Of a stretch of DNA of 64,000 nt, positions 8,759-17,096 are shown piece by piece (the first letter of the stretch is position 1; each line of letters starts with the position of its first letter). The position numbers and the translations under genes were made by a program. This DNA is from Udaeobacter sp963725505. Its GTDB lineage: Bacteria > Verrucomicrobiota > Verrucomicrobiia > Chthoniobacterales > UBA10450. Location: NCBI GenBank assembly GCA_963725505.1, contig CAVRYN010000007.1:186001-250000 (forward strand), read 5' to 3'. The notes below the pieces were generated by a model. The model saw nothing but the letters and a program-made list of their open reading frames with translations, was not told the origin of the DNA and searched no databases.

Positions 8759-9745
8759 ATGCGCACGATCCTAGAACCTGTCCGGCCGATCGAACTCTCA
8801 GAAATCCGCGCTGCGCGCGAGCGAATCGCAAAGACAATCGCGCGCACGCCGTTAATTCGCCTCGAGCTCGGCCCAGAGTTTCCTGACATTCGACTCAAGC
8901 TGGAGAATCTTCAGCCGATCAACGCATATAAATTGCGCGGTGCAGCTAACGCCGTGGCACTTCTACCCGAAGAAGAACGCAAGGGGGGCGTCTGGACAAT
9001 CAGCGCCGGGAACGCGGGTCAGGGCGTTGCCTATGCGGCGAGAGAGGCAGGTGTGCCGTGTGCTGTCGTGGTTGTTGAAACAGCGCCCAAGTCCAAACTG
9101 GAACGGATGAAAGCGCTGGGAGCTAAACTCATTCCCGTTCCGTACGAGGTCGCCTGGAAAGCGCTCGAGGACCGATCGTTTCCCGGAGCCGACGGAACAT
9201 TCGTTCATCCGTTCGACGATGACAATTTCATCACCGGTCATGCCACGATGGGACTGGAAATTCTGGAAGACGCACCAGACACCTCTGCCGTGATCGCAAG
9301 CATCGGCGGCGGCGGGCTGATCACGGGCGTGGGGAGTGCGATCAAGGCGCTCAAGCCGGAAATCAAAGTCTTCGGCGTTGAGCCGGAGACGGCAGCGCCT
9401 GCTGCGCTTTCGTTCGAGAAAGGTTCGCCACAGGCCTTCCCGAATTGGAAAGCCTCCTTTGTCGATGGCGCCGGTGGCCAGAGTATGTTCCCGCGCATGT
9501 GGGAACGAATGAAGCCGGTGGTGGACAATTACTTCATCGTTACCCTCGAGGAAACGAAAAATGCGATGCGGCTCATGGCTGAAAAAGCGCGGATTATCTC
9601 CGAGGGCGCGGGCGCGCTGCCGCTTGCTGCGGCGTTGAGTGGGAAAGCTGGCAAAGGACCGGTTGTCGCTATCGTCTCGGGGGGCAACATCGATCTCAAC
9701 AAGTTCTGCGAGCTGATCGCGCAACAACGATCATCTCAGCGTTGA
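8759..9745 (+). CDS. PLP-dependent threonine/serine dehydratase-family enzyme
   Basis: Fold-type II PLP enzyme. The PLP lysine lies in NAYKLRGA, the substrate loop is SAGNAGQGVA, and the phosphate-binding loop is SIGGGGLITGVG. C-terminal VSGGNIDL is the usual family end. The 328 residues mean no regulatory ACT domain, so it is a catabolic dehydratase or serine-racemase type rather than IlvA. NAYK replaces the more usual SFK, and the SSGNHAQG loop is SAGNAGQG, which suggests a related substrate. Substrate cannot be fixed from sequence alone. Confidence 0.85.
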   Translation: MRTILEPVRPIELSEIRAARERIAKTIARTPLIRLELGPEFPDIRLKLENLQPINAYKLRGAANAVALLPEEERKGGVWTISAGNAGQGVAYAAREAGVPCAVVVVETAPKSKLERMKALGAKLIPVPYEVAWKALEDRSFPGADGTFVHPFDDDNFITGHATMGLEILEDAPDTSAVIASIGGGGLITGVGSAIKALKPEIKVFGVEPETAAPAALSFEKGSPQAFPNWKASFVDGAGGQSMFPRMWERMKPVVDNYFIVTLEETKNAMRLMAEKARIISEGAGALPLAAALSGKAGKGPVVAIVSGGNIDLNKFCELIAQQRSSQR

Positions 9746-9806
9746 CTTTCGCTCCGCGATTTGGAATGAATTCGCTGCAACGCAAACACACGAGGAGGAA
9801 TTACCA

Positions 9807-10460
9807 ATGAAGATCGGCGACACAGCACCTGATTTTGAAGCAGAAACTACTGAGGGCCGGGTCCGTTTCCATGAGTGGATCGGCAACTCCTGGGCGATTC
9901 TGTTCTCTCACCCAAAAGACTTCACACCGGTCTGCACGACCGAACTCGGTTACATGGCAAAAATAAAGCCGGAGTTCGAGCGCAGAAACGTGAAGATCAT
10001 GGGATTATCGGTCGATTCCACTGGCGATCACAAGGGATGGGCCAAAGATATTGAAGAGACGCAGGGCCACGCGCCAAACTACCCAATCGTCGGGGATGCT
10101 GACTTCAAGATCTCGAAGCTTTATGGGATGCTCCCAGCTGATACCACAGGCGATGCCAAGGCGCGCAAGCCAGCGGATAACGCGACGGTGCGCAACGTTT
10201 ACGTCGTCGGCCCCGACAAGAAAATCAAGCTGATCCTCATTTACCCGATGACGACAGGCCGCAACTTCGACGAAGTACTGCGTGTGATCGACTCGCTGCA
10301 ATTGACGGCGAAGCATCAGGTAGCAACGCCCGTCAACTGGAAGCGAGGGGAAGATGTGATCATCGCGGGTTCGGTATCCGACGAGGAGGCGAAGAAGCGT
10401 TACCCGCAAGGGTGGAAGGCGCCAAAGCCGTATCTCCGGATCGTGCCCCAGCCGCAATAA
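9807..10460 (+). CDS. 1-Cys peroxiredoxin (Prx6 type)
   Basis: Reduces hydroperoxides in the cytoplasm. The peroxidatic site is HPKDFTPVCTTELG with the Pro-x-x-x-Thr-x-x-Cys core. The long C-terminal Prx6 extension carries TPVNWKRGEDVII and VSDEEAKKRYPQG and ends PYLRIVPQPQ. No resolving cysteine is apparent. Length 217 is typical. A strong ribosome-binding site AGGAGGA sits 8-10 bases before the ATG, unusual among neighbours and consistent with high expression. It is separated from the convergent MtfA gene by a GC hairpin. Confidence 0.95.
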   Translation: MKIGDTAPDFEAETTEGRVRFHEWIGNSWAILFSHPKDFTPVCTTELGYMAKIKPEFERRNVKIMGLSVDSTGDHKGWAKDIEETQGHAPNYPIVGDADFKISKLYGMLPADTTGDAKARKPADNATVRNVYVVGPDKKIKLILIYPMTTGRNFDEVLRVIDSLQLTAKHQVATPVNWKRGEDVIIAGSVSDEEAKKRYPQGWKAPKPYLRIVPQPQ

Positions 10461-10481
10461 TCATATCGTTGAAGCGGTCGG

Positions 10482-10500
10482 GACGGCGTGCTGCGCCGTC
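10482..10500. repeat. GC hairpin between convergent genes
   Basis: GACGGCG and CGCCGTC arms around a short loop, without a clear T-run. It could slow or end transcription of the peroxiredoxin gene, or be one of the dispersed hairpins. Confidence 0.45.
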
Positions 10501-10530
10501 TCCGGAAAGCTTTCGGACAGCTCGGCGTCA

Positions 10531-11322
10531 TTACCAAGCGACCGGCTCTGCAGAATATTCGACTGGGTCCTGTCGAAAATACTTCTGCAGTTCCGCGTAT
10601 AGCTTCGGGTGATAAGCGCCCAACGCACGTGGGCGCTCGAAAAACGCCTCGACCGATACGGCGAAAAACTCAGTGGGATCTGTGGCCCCGTAGGTATCGA
10701 GCAACGTCGGGATTCCACTTTCATCAGCAGCGCGCAGCGATGCGAACTCGGACCGCATCACTTCGGTCCAAGCCAATTGCTCTTCGCCCGTTGCCAATGC
10801 CGGCACTCCGTCGGCCGCATGATTTTCGAAATCGAGTTGGTGAGCGAATTCATGAAGGACAACGTTCTTAGCGTCGGAAGGATCAGCCGCGCCATGTTTA
10901 ACCGCGCCCCACGCCAGGACCAACGAACCCATTCGACGGCCGGTCTCGCCAAGACGACTCACAGTTCCCTCTTCCCAAACATGCTCACCAACCTGCCGTT
11001 TTTCTTCCACCATGTATGTTAAGGGATAAACAAGAATCGTGAGCAAATGTGGGAAGTAGTCTGTCTCGCGATGCAGCAACAGGAGACAAGCTTGCGCCGC
11101 GATAGTCACCCGGACCTCATCGGTGATTGCGAAACCGCCGCATCCCTCAAAATGTTTTTCGGCAAGAAATACCTGAATGTGACCAAGTAGTTCCGCGCGA
11201 TCGCCCCCGGATAACCTGGGAAAAAATGCAACATGACGCTGAATCAACTTCAGCCAGTCTTTCGGGAACGGCCGCGCTCGCAGGCGACGTCGCCTCTGCT
11301 GCTTCAGGAACTCAAGGATCAT
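10531..11322 (-). CDS. mtfA: MtfA-family zinc metallopeptidase (M90)
   Basis: The zinc site is VVLHEFAHQLD (HExxH plus downstream residues), with FGACGG-like context FEGCGGFAIT upstream and ETDYFPHLLTILVYP in the middle, all typical of MtfA (YeeI). In E. coli MtfA is an aminopeptidase that interacts with the regulator Mlc; that link is not shown here. The C-terminus EFFAVSVEAFFERP is also conserved in the family. It lies 20 bases after the GH47 gene on the same strand, so the two are likely one transcript. Confidence 0.9.
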   Translation of the reverse strand: MILEFLKQQRRRRLRARPFPKDWLKLIQRHVAFFPRLSGGDRAELLGHIQVFLAEKHFEGCGGFAITDEVRVTIAAQACLLLLHRETDYFPHLLTILVYPLTYMVEEKRQVGEHVWEEGTVSRLGETGRRMGSLVLAWGAVKHGAADPSDAKNVVLHEFAHQLDFENHAADGVPALATGEEQLAWTEVMRSEFASLRAADESGIPTLLDTYGATDPTEFFAVSVEAFFERPRALGAYHPKLYAELQKYFRQDPVEYSAEPVAW

Positions 11323-11342
11323 GTGAAAATGTTAATAGACGT

Positions 11343-12707
11343 TCACCACGTTCGCCTCAGTGGGTGCGCTTCGGTATTAAAGATGAGTTTATCGAATTGC
11401 AAGGCTTCAGGCGACGCGAAGAGCAAATAAAAATATTTGAAAGTCTCAGCCATTACGAAGCTCTCCATTTCGTCGCGCTGTTGTTTACTGATCACGTCGG
11501 CAAGCGCAGCGTAGCCCGAGTCTGTGCGGCAATATTTGACAAAGTCATCGAACATTTTCTTGCCCATCTGCCGATACTCCGGGTCGCCTGTGTAATGATA
11601 AAGATAGTAAGTGGACTCAACAATCTCGGGACGCAGATGATAACTTCCAGCAACCACGCGCATCGTTTTGTAATCAAGAGTTTCGGGCTCGATGCCGTGC
11701 AGGTTCCACATCTTGAACGACGAAGTTTGCAGACGACGCGCGCGCTTCAAATCCCCGGACAGAGCGAGTAATGCCGGGAAGAACGCATCAAGCGCGCCAT
11801 AAGTTGTCTCGGTCCGCTTACCTGTCTGCATATCGGCGTGGCCGTACCACAATTCGCCGCGGATTTCGTCCGCGAGATATTTATGAACGACGGGAATGCT
11901 GACGTCCCACATGTCGCGGCAATCTTTGTCGCCGAACAGAAGCCAACACTTCCAAAGATATTCATAGTACGAATCAATGCCCCCGCTGATGTGACTGTCC
12001 GTGCTCGTCCAGGCGCCTGTTTCGACGTTGATACTTTCTCCGACGAGACCGAGCGGCGAACGCCGCTTAAAGGTTTCGACCAACGCGCGTTTTGCTTTCT
12101 CGTAAAAAACGGGCTTGCCGGTCAGTTTGCTCAGAGTGCCAAACTCCAATAGCAGCGTGCCGGTTTCTGCCGGATTCGTCATCGCGTCGCGTATCTGACC
12201 GGTACGCAGGTTAACATAAACGTAAGGCAGTCCCGTCGGTGAATTGAAAGCTGGAAGCAATCGGTTGCCCAAATCTTCAGCCAAGCTCAAGAGGCGCTGA
12301 TCGCCCGTGAGTTGATAACTGGAAAGAAGCCCGCCGAGCAGGCGTATCGTTATCTCGAAATTTTTGACGTAAATATCGCGATCAAACGACAGATCAGTGG
12401 CGATAAGCGATCGTGCCCTTTCTGCCTCATCATTGAGATCCATCAGGATGAGCGTGTCGAGTGCATCGACTGGAGTCATCAAGAGCGACTGTCCGTACCA
12501 ATCATGCGCGGTTTTACTTAAAGGTCGCAACGCGTCGTGACCCCACGCATAACGCTCGTAATTGGTCCAAGCGTGCAGAAATTCACCGCGCACACGCGCA
12601 GCGAGCTCTTGCGCATCATCGTCGTGGCGCGATTTGACGCATCCCGGCAATGCGGAGGCGGCCAAGGCAGCCAGCAAAAAGACAGTTGGCGCAATTCGGT
12701 CTGGCAT
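11343..12707 (-). CDS. GH47 alpha-mannosidase lipoprotein
   Basis: Class I alpha-1,2-mannosidase family, a calcium enzyme best known from the eukaryotic ER/Golgi and also present in a few bacteria. Evidence is dense: AETGTLLLEFGTLSKLTG, GGIDSYYEYLWK, LRPEIVESTYYLY, and the C-terminal SFVMAETFKYFYLLF followed by FNTEAHPL, whose Thr binds Ca2+ in the family. The N-terminus has a signal peptide with lipobox LPGC, so it should be a membrane-anchored lipoprotein trimming mannose from external glycans. It is upstream of mtfA on the same strand and divergent from the Tat aminotransferase gene. Length (454) fits a single catalytic domain. Confidence 0.93.
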   Translation of the reverse strand: MPDRIAPTVFLLAALAASALPGCVKSRHDDDAQELAARVRGEFLHAWTNYERYAWGHDALRPLSKTAHDWYGQSLLMTPVDALDTLILMDLNDEAERARSLIATDLSFDRDIYVKNFEITIRLLGGLLSSYQLTGDQRLLSLAEDLGNRLLPAFNSPTGLPYVYVNLRTGQIRDAMTNPAETGTLLLEFGTLSKLTGKPVFYEKAKRALVETFKRRSPLGLVGESINVETGAWTSTDSHISGGIDSYYEYLWKCWLLFGDKDCRDMWDVSIPVVHKYLADEIRGELWYGHADMQTGKRTETTYGALDAFFPALLALSGDLKRARRLQTSSFKMWNLHGIEPETLDYKTMRVVAGSYHLRPEIVESTYYLYHYTGDPEYRQMGKKMFDDFVKYCRTDSGYAALADVISKQQRDEMESFVMAETFKYFYLLFASPEALQFDKLIFNTEAHPLRRTW

Positions 12708-12753
12708 TCGGTATCGATCAGCCTGACAATCGATATTAAGGAAGGTTCACACA

Positions 12754-13881
12754 ATGAATACCATGTCTATTTCTCGTCGTAAATTTGCTCAGCTGTTAGG
12801 CGCAGGCGCGGCAGTCGCAGTCGTTAGGCCGCACCTGTCTTTTGCAAAGCCAACTCAATCTGTTGCCACGTCTTCGACAGCAGGTGGCAACATTGTCCGC
12901 TTAAGCGCGAATGAAAATCCTTACGGACCTTCGCCGAAGGCATTTCAGGCGATGACGGATTCCTTCAGCCTCGCCTGTCGTTATCCGGATGAACACAACA
13001 ATGTGCTGATCGAGAAACTGGCGAAGCTAAACGGCGTGAATCACGATCAAATGCTGCTGGGCGATGGTTCCAGCGAGATTTTGAAGCTCTGCGCAGAGAC
13101 ATTCACGGGAAAAACACGCGGGACACTCGCCGCCGCGGATCCCACTTTTGAACCGATCTTGCAACAGGCGGGACTGAACGGCGCCGAAGTCGTAAAGGTG
13201 CCGGTGACTGCGAGCTTTGCGCATGATCTACCGAAGATGCTTGCCGCCGCGAAGCGAGGTTTGATCTACGTTTGCAACCCGAACAACCCCACCGCCAGCA
13301 TCACGCCGAAAAATGAATTGGCCGATTTCATCGGAAAGGCACCACGCGAAACGATGATTCTTGTGGATGAAGCTTACTTTCATTACGCCGACAGCCCCGA
13401 TTACGAGAGTGTGATCCCTCTGGTGAAAGATCATCCGAACCTGATTGTGTCGCGCACGTTTTCAAAAATTTATGGCATGGCGGGATTACGCTGCGGTTAC
13501 TGTGTCGCGCAAAAGGAAACGCTCGACCAACTGCGTGCGCATCAAATGTGGGACAGCGTCAACATCATGGCGTTGGCCGCGGCCAGCGCGAGCCTCGACG
13601 ATCCCGATCAAGTTCCAAACGGCCAGCGTTTGATTAGTGAAGCGAAAGCATTCACGATCGGCGAGCTCGATAATCTGGGCTACAAAACAATTCCTTCGCA
13701 GGCGAACTTCATCATGTTCGACTGCAAACGCCCGGTCGTGCCGTTGATTCAGGCGTTGAAGCAACGCAACGTACAGGTCGGCCGCTTATTCCCAGCGCTT
13801 CCAAACTACATGCGCCTGACCATTGGGAAGAAATCCGAAATGGAAACCTTTCTGGGCACGTTCAAGGAAGTGATGGCGTAA
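12754..13881 (+). CDS. Tat-exported HisC-like PLP aminotransferase
   Basis: A fold-type I aminotransferase close to histidinol-phosphate aminotransferase: SANENPYGPSPKA, NPNNPTASI, DEAYFHYAD, PLP lysine in SRTFSKIYGMAGLRCGY, and the C-terminal RLTIGKKSEMETFL. Unlike cytoplasmic HisC it begins with a twin-arginine signal (SRRKFAQLLG, hydrophobic stretch, then cut near SFAKP), so it should be exported folded with its cofactor. The start is well set: AAGGAAGG 8-9 bases before ATG 12754. No his genes are nearby, so a role in histidine synthesis is unlikely. Substrate is unknown. Confidence 0.9.
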   Translation: MNTMSISRRKFAQLLGAGAAVAVVRPHLSFAKPTQSVATSSTAGGNIVRLSANENPYGPSPKAFQAMTDSFSLACRYPDEHNNVLIEKLAKLNGVNHDQMLLGDGSSEILKLCAETFTGKTRGTLAAADPTFEPILQQAGLNGAEVVKVPVTASFAHDLPKMLAAAKRGLIYVCNPNNPTASITPKNELADFIGKAPRETMILVDEAYFHYADSPDYESVIPLVKDHPNLIVSRTFSKIYGMAGLRCGYCVAQKETLDQLRAHQMWDSVNIMALAAASASLDDPDQVPNGQRLISEAKAFTIGELDNLGYKTIPSQANFIMFDCKRPVVPLIQALKQRNVQVGRLFPALPNYMRLTIGKKSEMETFLGTFKEVMA

Positions 13882-13890
13882 CGACGAAAG

Positions 13891-13920
13891 TTGTAGCGGC
13901 GGTTGTGTCAACCGCCGAAC
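13891..13920. repeat. TGTAG-type hairpin between convergent genes
   Basis: TTGTAGCGGCGG begins a hairpin with arms CGGCGGTTG (13897-13905) and CAACCGCCG (13909-13917). It may serve as a terminator for the aminotransferase gene, though no strong T-run follows. Confidence 0.6.
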
Positions 13921-13949
13921 GAAAACCGCTCCTCTATAAGCTCGGGCTT

Positions 13950-14306
13950 TTAGCCGAACGAGCCGTGCAGCCAGAGATAAAAAGTTCCGGCGAGGACGCC
14001 GACGCCGACCACCATCAGTAGCATTTTCTTGCGCCTGATTTTTGGCGGCTCACTGACGGATACTGCAATGTTTGGCGGGAATACGGCCTCGAGCGCTTCG
14101 TGGTACAAATGTCGATCGTCCACTGACATTTCGCCAGCATGATTGAACTCCGCGCCGTTCATGATGATCTTCGCGTTCAGTTTTGCTGCCAGTCGCGCGC
14201 CGGAATGAAGCTCGGGTTTCTCGGCCATCGCGCGATCATATGCGGCCCTGACCTTGGTGGGCATGTCCTCAGTACTGGCGTACTCGCGGTCGTTGAACTG
14301 GATCAT
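13950..14306 (-). CDS. Small membrane-anchored hypothetical protein
   Basis: A 118-residue protein with a soluble N-terminal ~90 residues and one C-terminal membrane helix (LLMVVGVGVLAGTFYLWL) preceded by a basic patch KIRRKK, consistent with a tail-anchored inner-membrane protein. The N-terminus MIQFNDREYASTEDMP recalls small Verrucomicrobia/Planctomycetes proteins of unknown function. I recognise no catalytic motif. It is convergent with the Tat aminotransferase gene. Confidence 0.65.
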   Translation of the reverse strand: MIQFNDREYASTEDMPTKVRAAYDRAMAEKPELHSGARLAAKLNAKIIMNGAEFNHAGEMSVDDRHLYHEALEAVFPPNIAVSVSEPPKIRRKKMLLMVVGVGVLAGTFYLWLHGSFG

Positions 14307-14421
14307 GGTGGGTCTCGCGTTTACTAAAAGACGGAATCAATGCCTGAATCCCACGATTTAGACAACTATTTTTCCTGAAATTCTAGCGTGCCGTCTTTTG
14401 CATTGACATAGACGGCTGGGG

Positions 14422-15714
14422 TTAAACGCGGAGCAGTTCACGCTGCCACAGCACTAGCAACTTTTCGGCGCGTGTCCGATCCACCGCGATCGCCTCGAGT
14501 GTGCTGCGCGGCGCGATGAATGATGGCTCCAAGCCGAGGTCTTCCGCTGATTTGTCACGGCGGCGCCGCAGCTCCTCCGTGCGCCGCACTGTCTCGGCAG
14601 TTCGCCGAGTTCCAAACCGCCGAGGCAATACCGGCCACTCTGATTCAGGTGCCTGCAATGCACTTCCTGCCGCCTCGCGAAACGCCCGACGTCGGCGGTG
14701 GGAAAAATGTTTGTAATCAGGCACGCTGCCCGCAGCGAAACTTACTGCGGCGTTCACAAGCTTTTCGTTCTGCAAGATGTGAAATGGCGGGCGATCTGCC
14801 ATCTCTGCTTCTCTTTCGCGCCATTGCCAAAGTGCGCGAAGCACTGCCGCGGGACGCCCGTGAAGCGAGCCGGTTCCGCGAACGCGCCAAAGTTCATCCT
14901 GGTTGCGGACGCGCGCGACAGCTGCCTGCTCAATCGCGCGCTCACATGATTGCCGCAGCCAATCCCGGCGCTGGAGCCGATCCAGCTCGGCTTCCAATTT
15001 TTCGGCGAGTGGTAAGAGATAACGCACATCGTTAATTGCGTATTCCGCCATTCGAGCCGGCAAAGGCCGTTTTGCCCAGTTCGCTTTCTGTGAACCCTTC
15101 GGAAGTTCCAAACCAAAGTAGCGGTTCAGCAGCGCAGCCAGACTGAATTCGCGAATACCAAGGAGACGCGCCGCAATCAGCGTATCGAAGATCCTGTGCG
15201 CAGTGAAATTCAAGCCGCGCCGCAGCATTCGCAGATCATAATCAGCGCCATGCAAGACAATTTCCCTGGGCTCGAGTGCCCGGCGTAGAGACTCCAGATC
15301 GACACCAGCCAGCGGATCGACAATGAAATCATGAACTTGTAGCCGGGATCGGTGATCCCGGTCTATCCTTGAATCACCTTGCTCGCAACCGGCATCACCG
15401 ATGCCGGCTACAGCGATCGCGGCGGGTACACTGATCTGGAGCAGACAAAGTTTTTCCCGATAGGAATGCAGGCTGTCGGCTTCAGTATCGATCGCCACGC
15501 GATCGGCGGCAGCAATCTCGCGGACTAGTTCCGCCAACGTGGCATCGGTGGCGATGAAACCTGATCGCAATGACGAATGACTAATGTCTAATGACGAAGG
15601 AATGACGAGATCCGAATGAGGATGAGTTCGCTTCAAGAGCTGCTTTGTCATTTGCCTGCCACGCCGAAGCTCAGCGAAGGCTGGAGCATTCGGGCTTCCT
15701 TCGTCATTCGTCAT
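14422..15714 (-). CDS. rnd: Ribonuclease D with repeat-derived insertions
   Basis: 3'-5' exoribonuclease for tRNA 3' maturation. DEDDy exonuclease motifs are seen: AIDTEADSLHSY, then VLHGADYDLRMLRRGL, and YAINDVRYLLPL, followed by a C-terminal HRDC region (PPFHILQNEKLVNAA). Two parts are foreign. A stretch of about 25 residues between LCLLQISVP and HDFIVDPLAG is encoded by a hairpin repeat (15338-15412). The first ~50 residues (including FAELRRGRQ) come from low-complexity and dispersed repeats, so the native start is probably downstream of 15651. The gene follows rho by 30 bases in a coaE-rho-rnd operon. Confidence 0.88.
   Translation of the reverse strand: MTNDEGSPNAPAFAELRRGRQMTKQLLKRTHPHSDLVIPSSLDISHSSLRSGFIATDATLAELVREIAAADRVAIDTEADSLHSYREKLCLLQISVPAAIAVAGIGDAGCEQGDSRIDRDHRSRLQVHDFIVDPLAGVDLESLRRALEPREIVLHGADYDLRMLRRGLNFTAHRIFDTLIAARLLGIREFSLAALLNRYFGLELPKGSQKANWAKRPLPARMAEYAINDVRYLLPLAEKLEAELDRLQRRDWLRQSCERAIEQAAVARVRNQDELWRVRGTGSLHGRPAAVLRALWQWREREAEMADRPPFHILQNEKLVNAAVSFAAGSVPDYKHFSHRRRRAFREAAGSALQAPESEWPVLPRRFGTRRTAETVRRTEELRRRRDKSAEDLGLEPSFIAPRSTLEAIAVDRTRAEKLLVLWQRELLRV
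15338..15412. repeat. Hairpin repeat inserted in frame in rnd
   Basis: It begins TTGTAGCCGGGATCGGTGAT and ends with GCATCACCGATGCCGGCTACA, an inverted copy of the start. It spans 75 bases, a multiple of three, and is open in the rnd frame, so it adds 25 residues between conserved exonuclease segments without breaking the gene. Confidence 0.8.
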
Positions 15715-15743
15715 TCGTGCTTCGTCATTTTTTGCTGGCGAAA

Positions 15744-17096
15744 TTATCTTAACCCACTCAACAGCAGTTCCGCGTTCGTTTTCGTCGCCTGCAGATTATC
15801 GATCAGTTTTTCCATCGCCTCGAGAGGCGGAAGCGCTGCCATCGTTTTGCGCAACATCAGCACTCGCTCCCATTCATCGGGATGATAAAGCAACTCCTCG
15901 CGCCTTGTAGCCGAGAGTAGCGGATGGATCGCCGGGTACAGCCTTTTCTCCTGCAACGCGCGATCGAGATGCAATTCCATATTGCCGGTTCCCTTGAACT
16001 CTTCGAAAATCAATTCGTCCATTCGGCTACCGGTTTCGGTTAAAGCAGTCGCGAGTACCGTCAGGCTGCCGCCTTCTTCCGCATTGCGCGCCGAGCCGAA
16101 AAATTTCTTGGGCTTGGTGAGCGCCTTCGCTTCCACGCCGCCGGACATGATCCGTCCCCTGCCCGGTTCCAGATTATTGTATCCACGTGAAAGCCGCGTG
16201 ATGCTGTCGAGCAAAACCACCACGTCATGTTTCATTTCGACAAGACGCTTGGCCCGCTCCAGCACTATCTCGGCTACCTGCACATGCCGCTGCACGCTTT
16301 CGTCAAAGTTCGAATGATAAATCTGGCAATCAATTTCCCGCTCCAGATCCGTCACTTCTTCCGGCCGCTCGTCCACTAAAAGCAGGATGAGCACAATGTC
16401 CGGATGATTTACCCGGATCGCTTTCGCGATTTCCTTGAGCAGGATCGTCTTGCCCACTCGCGGCGGAGCGACGATGAGACCGCGTTGTCCACGCCCAAGC
16501 GGCGTCAACAAATCCACCGCGCGCGCGCTGATGGAGTCTGTCTTGGGATTTTCCAGAATAATTCTGCCTTGTGGAAACTGCGGCGTTAGCTTGTCAAAGT
16601 GCGTCGGTTCCGTCCACTCCTCGGCCGGTTGGCCTTCGATGTGTGTGACCTTATCGAGCGCTAGGAACTTTTCGCGCTGGACCGGCAATCGTACGGTGCC
16701 GGCAACCTTTTGCCCGGCCCGCAGGTGATGCTGTTCGATGAGGGCGCGCGAAACGGCTACGTCCTCGGGCACAGGCAAAAAATTCAATTTGGGCCAGCGC
16801 AACATCGCAAAGGACTCGCTCACCTGCTCGAGAAAACCCTCCGCGGTAACCGTTCCGCCGCCGGCTAACGCGGCGCGGACAATATCGAGGATGTGGTGAT
16901 GGCGAGAGCGAGCGGGATGCAAATACAAATCAAAATCACGCGCCAATGCTTTTAGTTTTTTTTCCGGAAACTCTTGGAGCTCACTTAAATCAAGTGAGCG
17001 CGCAGCTGTAGCCGGGGTCGTCGACCCCGCTTCCTGAATAACGTCATTGGAAGATGCTAACGTCTCTAGCTTTTCGTCCATGATTGCTTTTGCCAT
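15744..17096 (-). CDS. rho: Transcription termination factor Rho
   Basis: RNA-dependent ATPase that ends transcription. Order: a Rho N-terminal SAP-like region, an RNA-binding cold-shock-like domain (EGFLEQVSESFAMLRWPKLN), then the motor with Walker A APPRVGKTILL, Walker B VVVLLDSITRLSRGYN, Q-loop and R-loop regions (GSARNAEEGGSLTVLATAL, EEFKGTGNMELHLDR). Walker A reads PPRVGKT, where many Rho proteins have PPKAGKT. A short hairpin repeat encodes part of residues 20-35. The start overlaps the coaE 3' end by 31 bases. ATG 17081 is an alternative. Confidence 0.95.
   Translation of the reverse strand: MAKAIMDEKLETLASSNDVIQEAGSTTPATAARSLDLSELQEFPEKKLKALARDFDLYLHPARSRHHHILDIVRAALAGGGTVTAEGFLEQVSESFAMLRWPKLNFLPVPEDVAVSRALIEQHHLRAGQKVAGTVRLPVQREKFLALDKVTHIEGQPAEEWTEPTHFDKLTPQFPQGRIILENPKTDSISARAVDLLTPLGRGQRGLIVAPPRVGKTILLKEIAKAIRVNHPDIVLILLLVDERPEEVTDLEREIDCQIYHSNFDESVQRHVQVAEIVLERAKRLVEMKHDVVVLLDSITRLSRGYNNLEPGRGRIMSGGVEAKALTKPKKFFGSARNAEEGGSLTVLATALTETGSRMDELIFEEFKGTGNMELHLDRALQEKRLYPAIHPLLSATRREELLYHPDEWERVLMLRKTMAALPPLEAMEKLIDNLQATKTNAELLLSGLR
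17007..17033. repeat. Hairpin repeat within the rho 5' coding region
   Basis: TGTAGCCGGGGTCGTCGACC continues to CCGC at 17030. It is the same family as the rnd insertion (TGTAGCCGGG...) but about one third as long. It encodes a non-conserved piece (AGSTTPATAA) of the Rho N-terminus. Confidence 0.65.
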
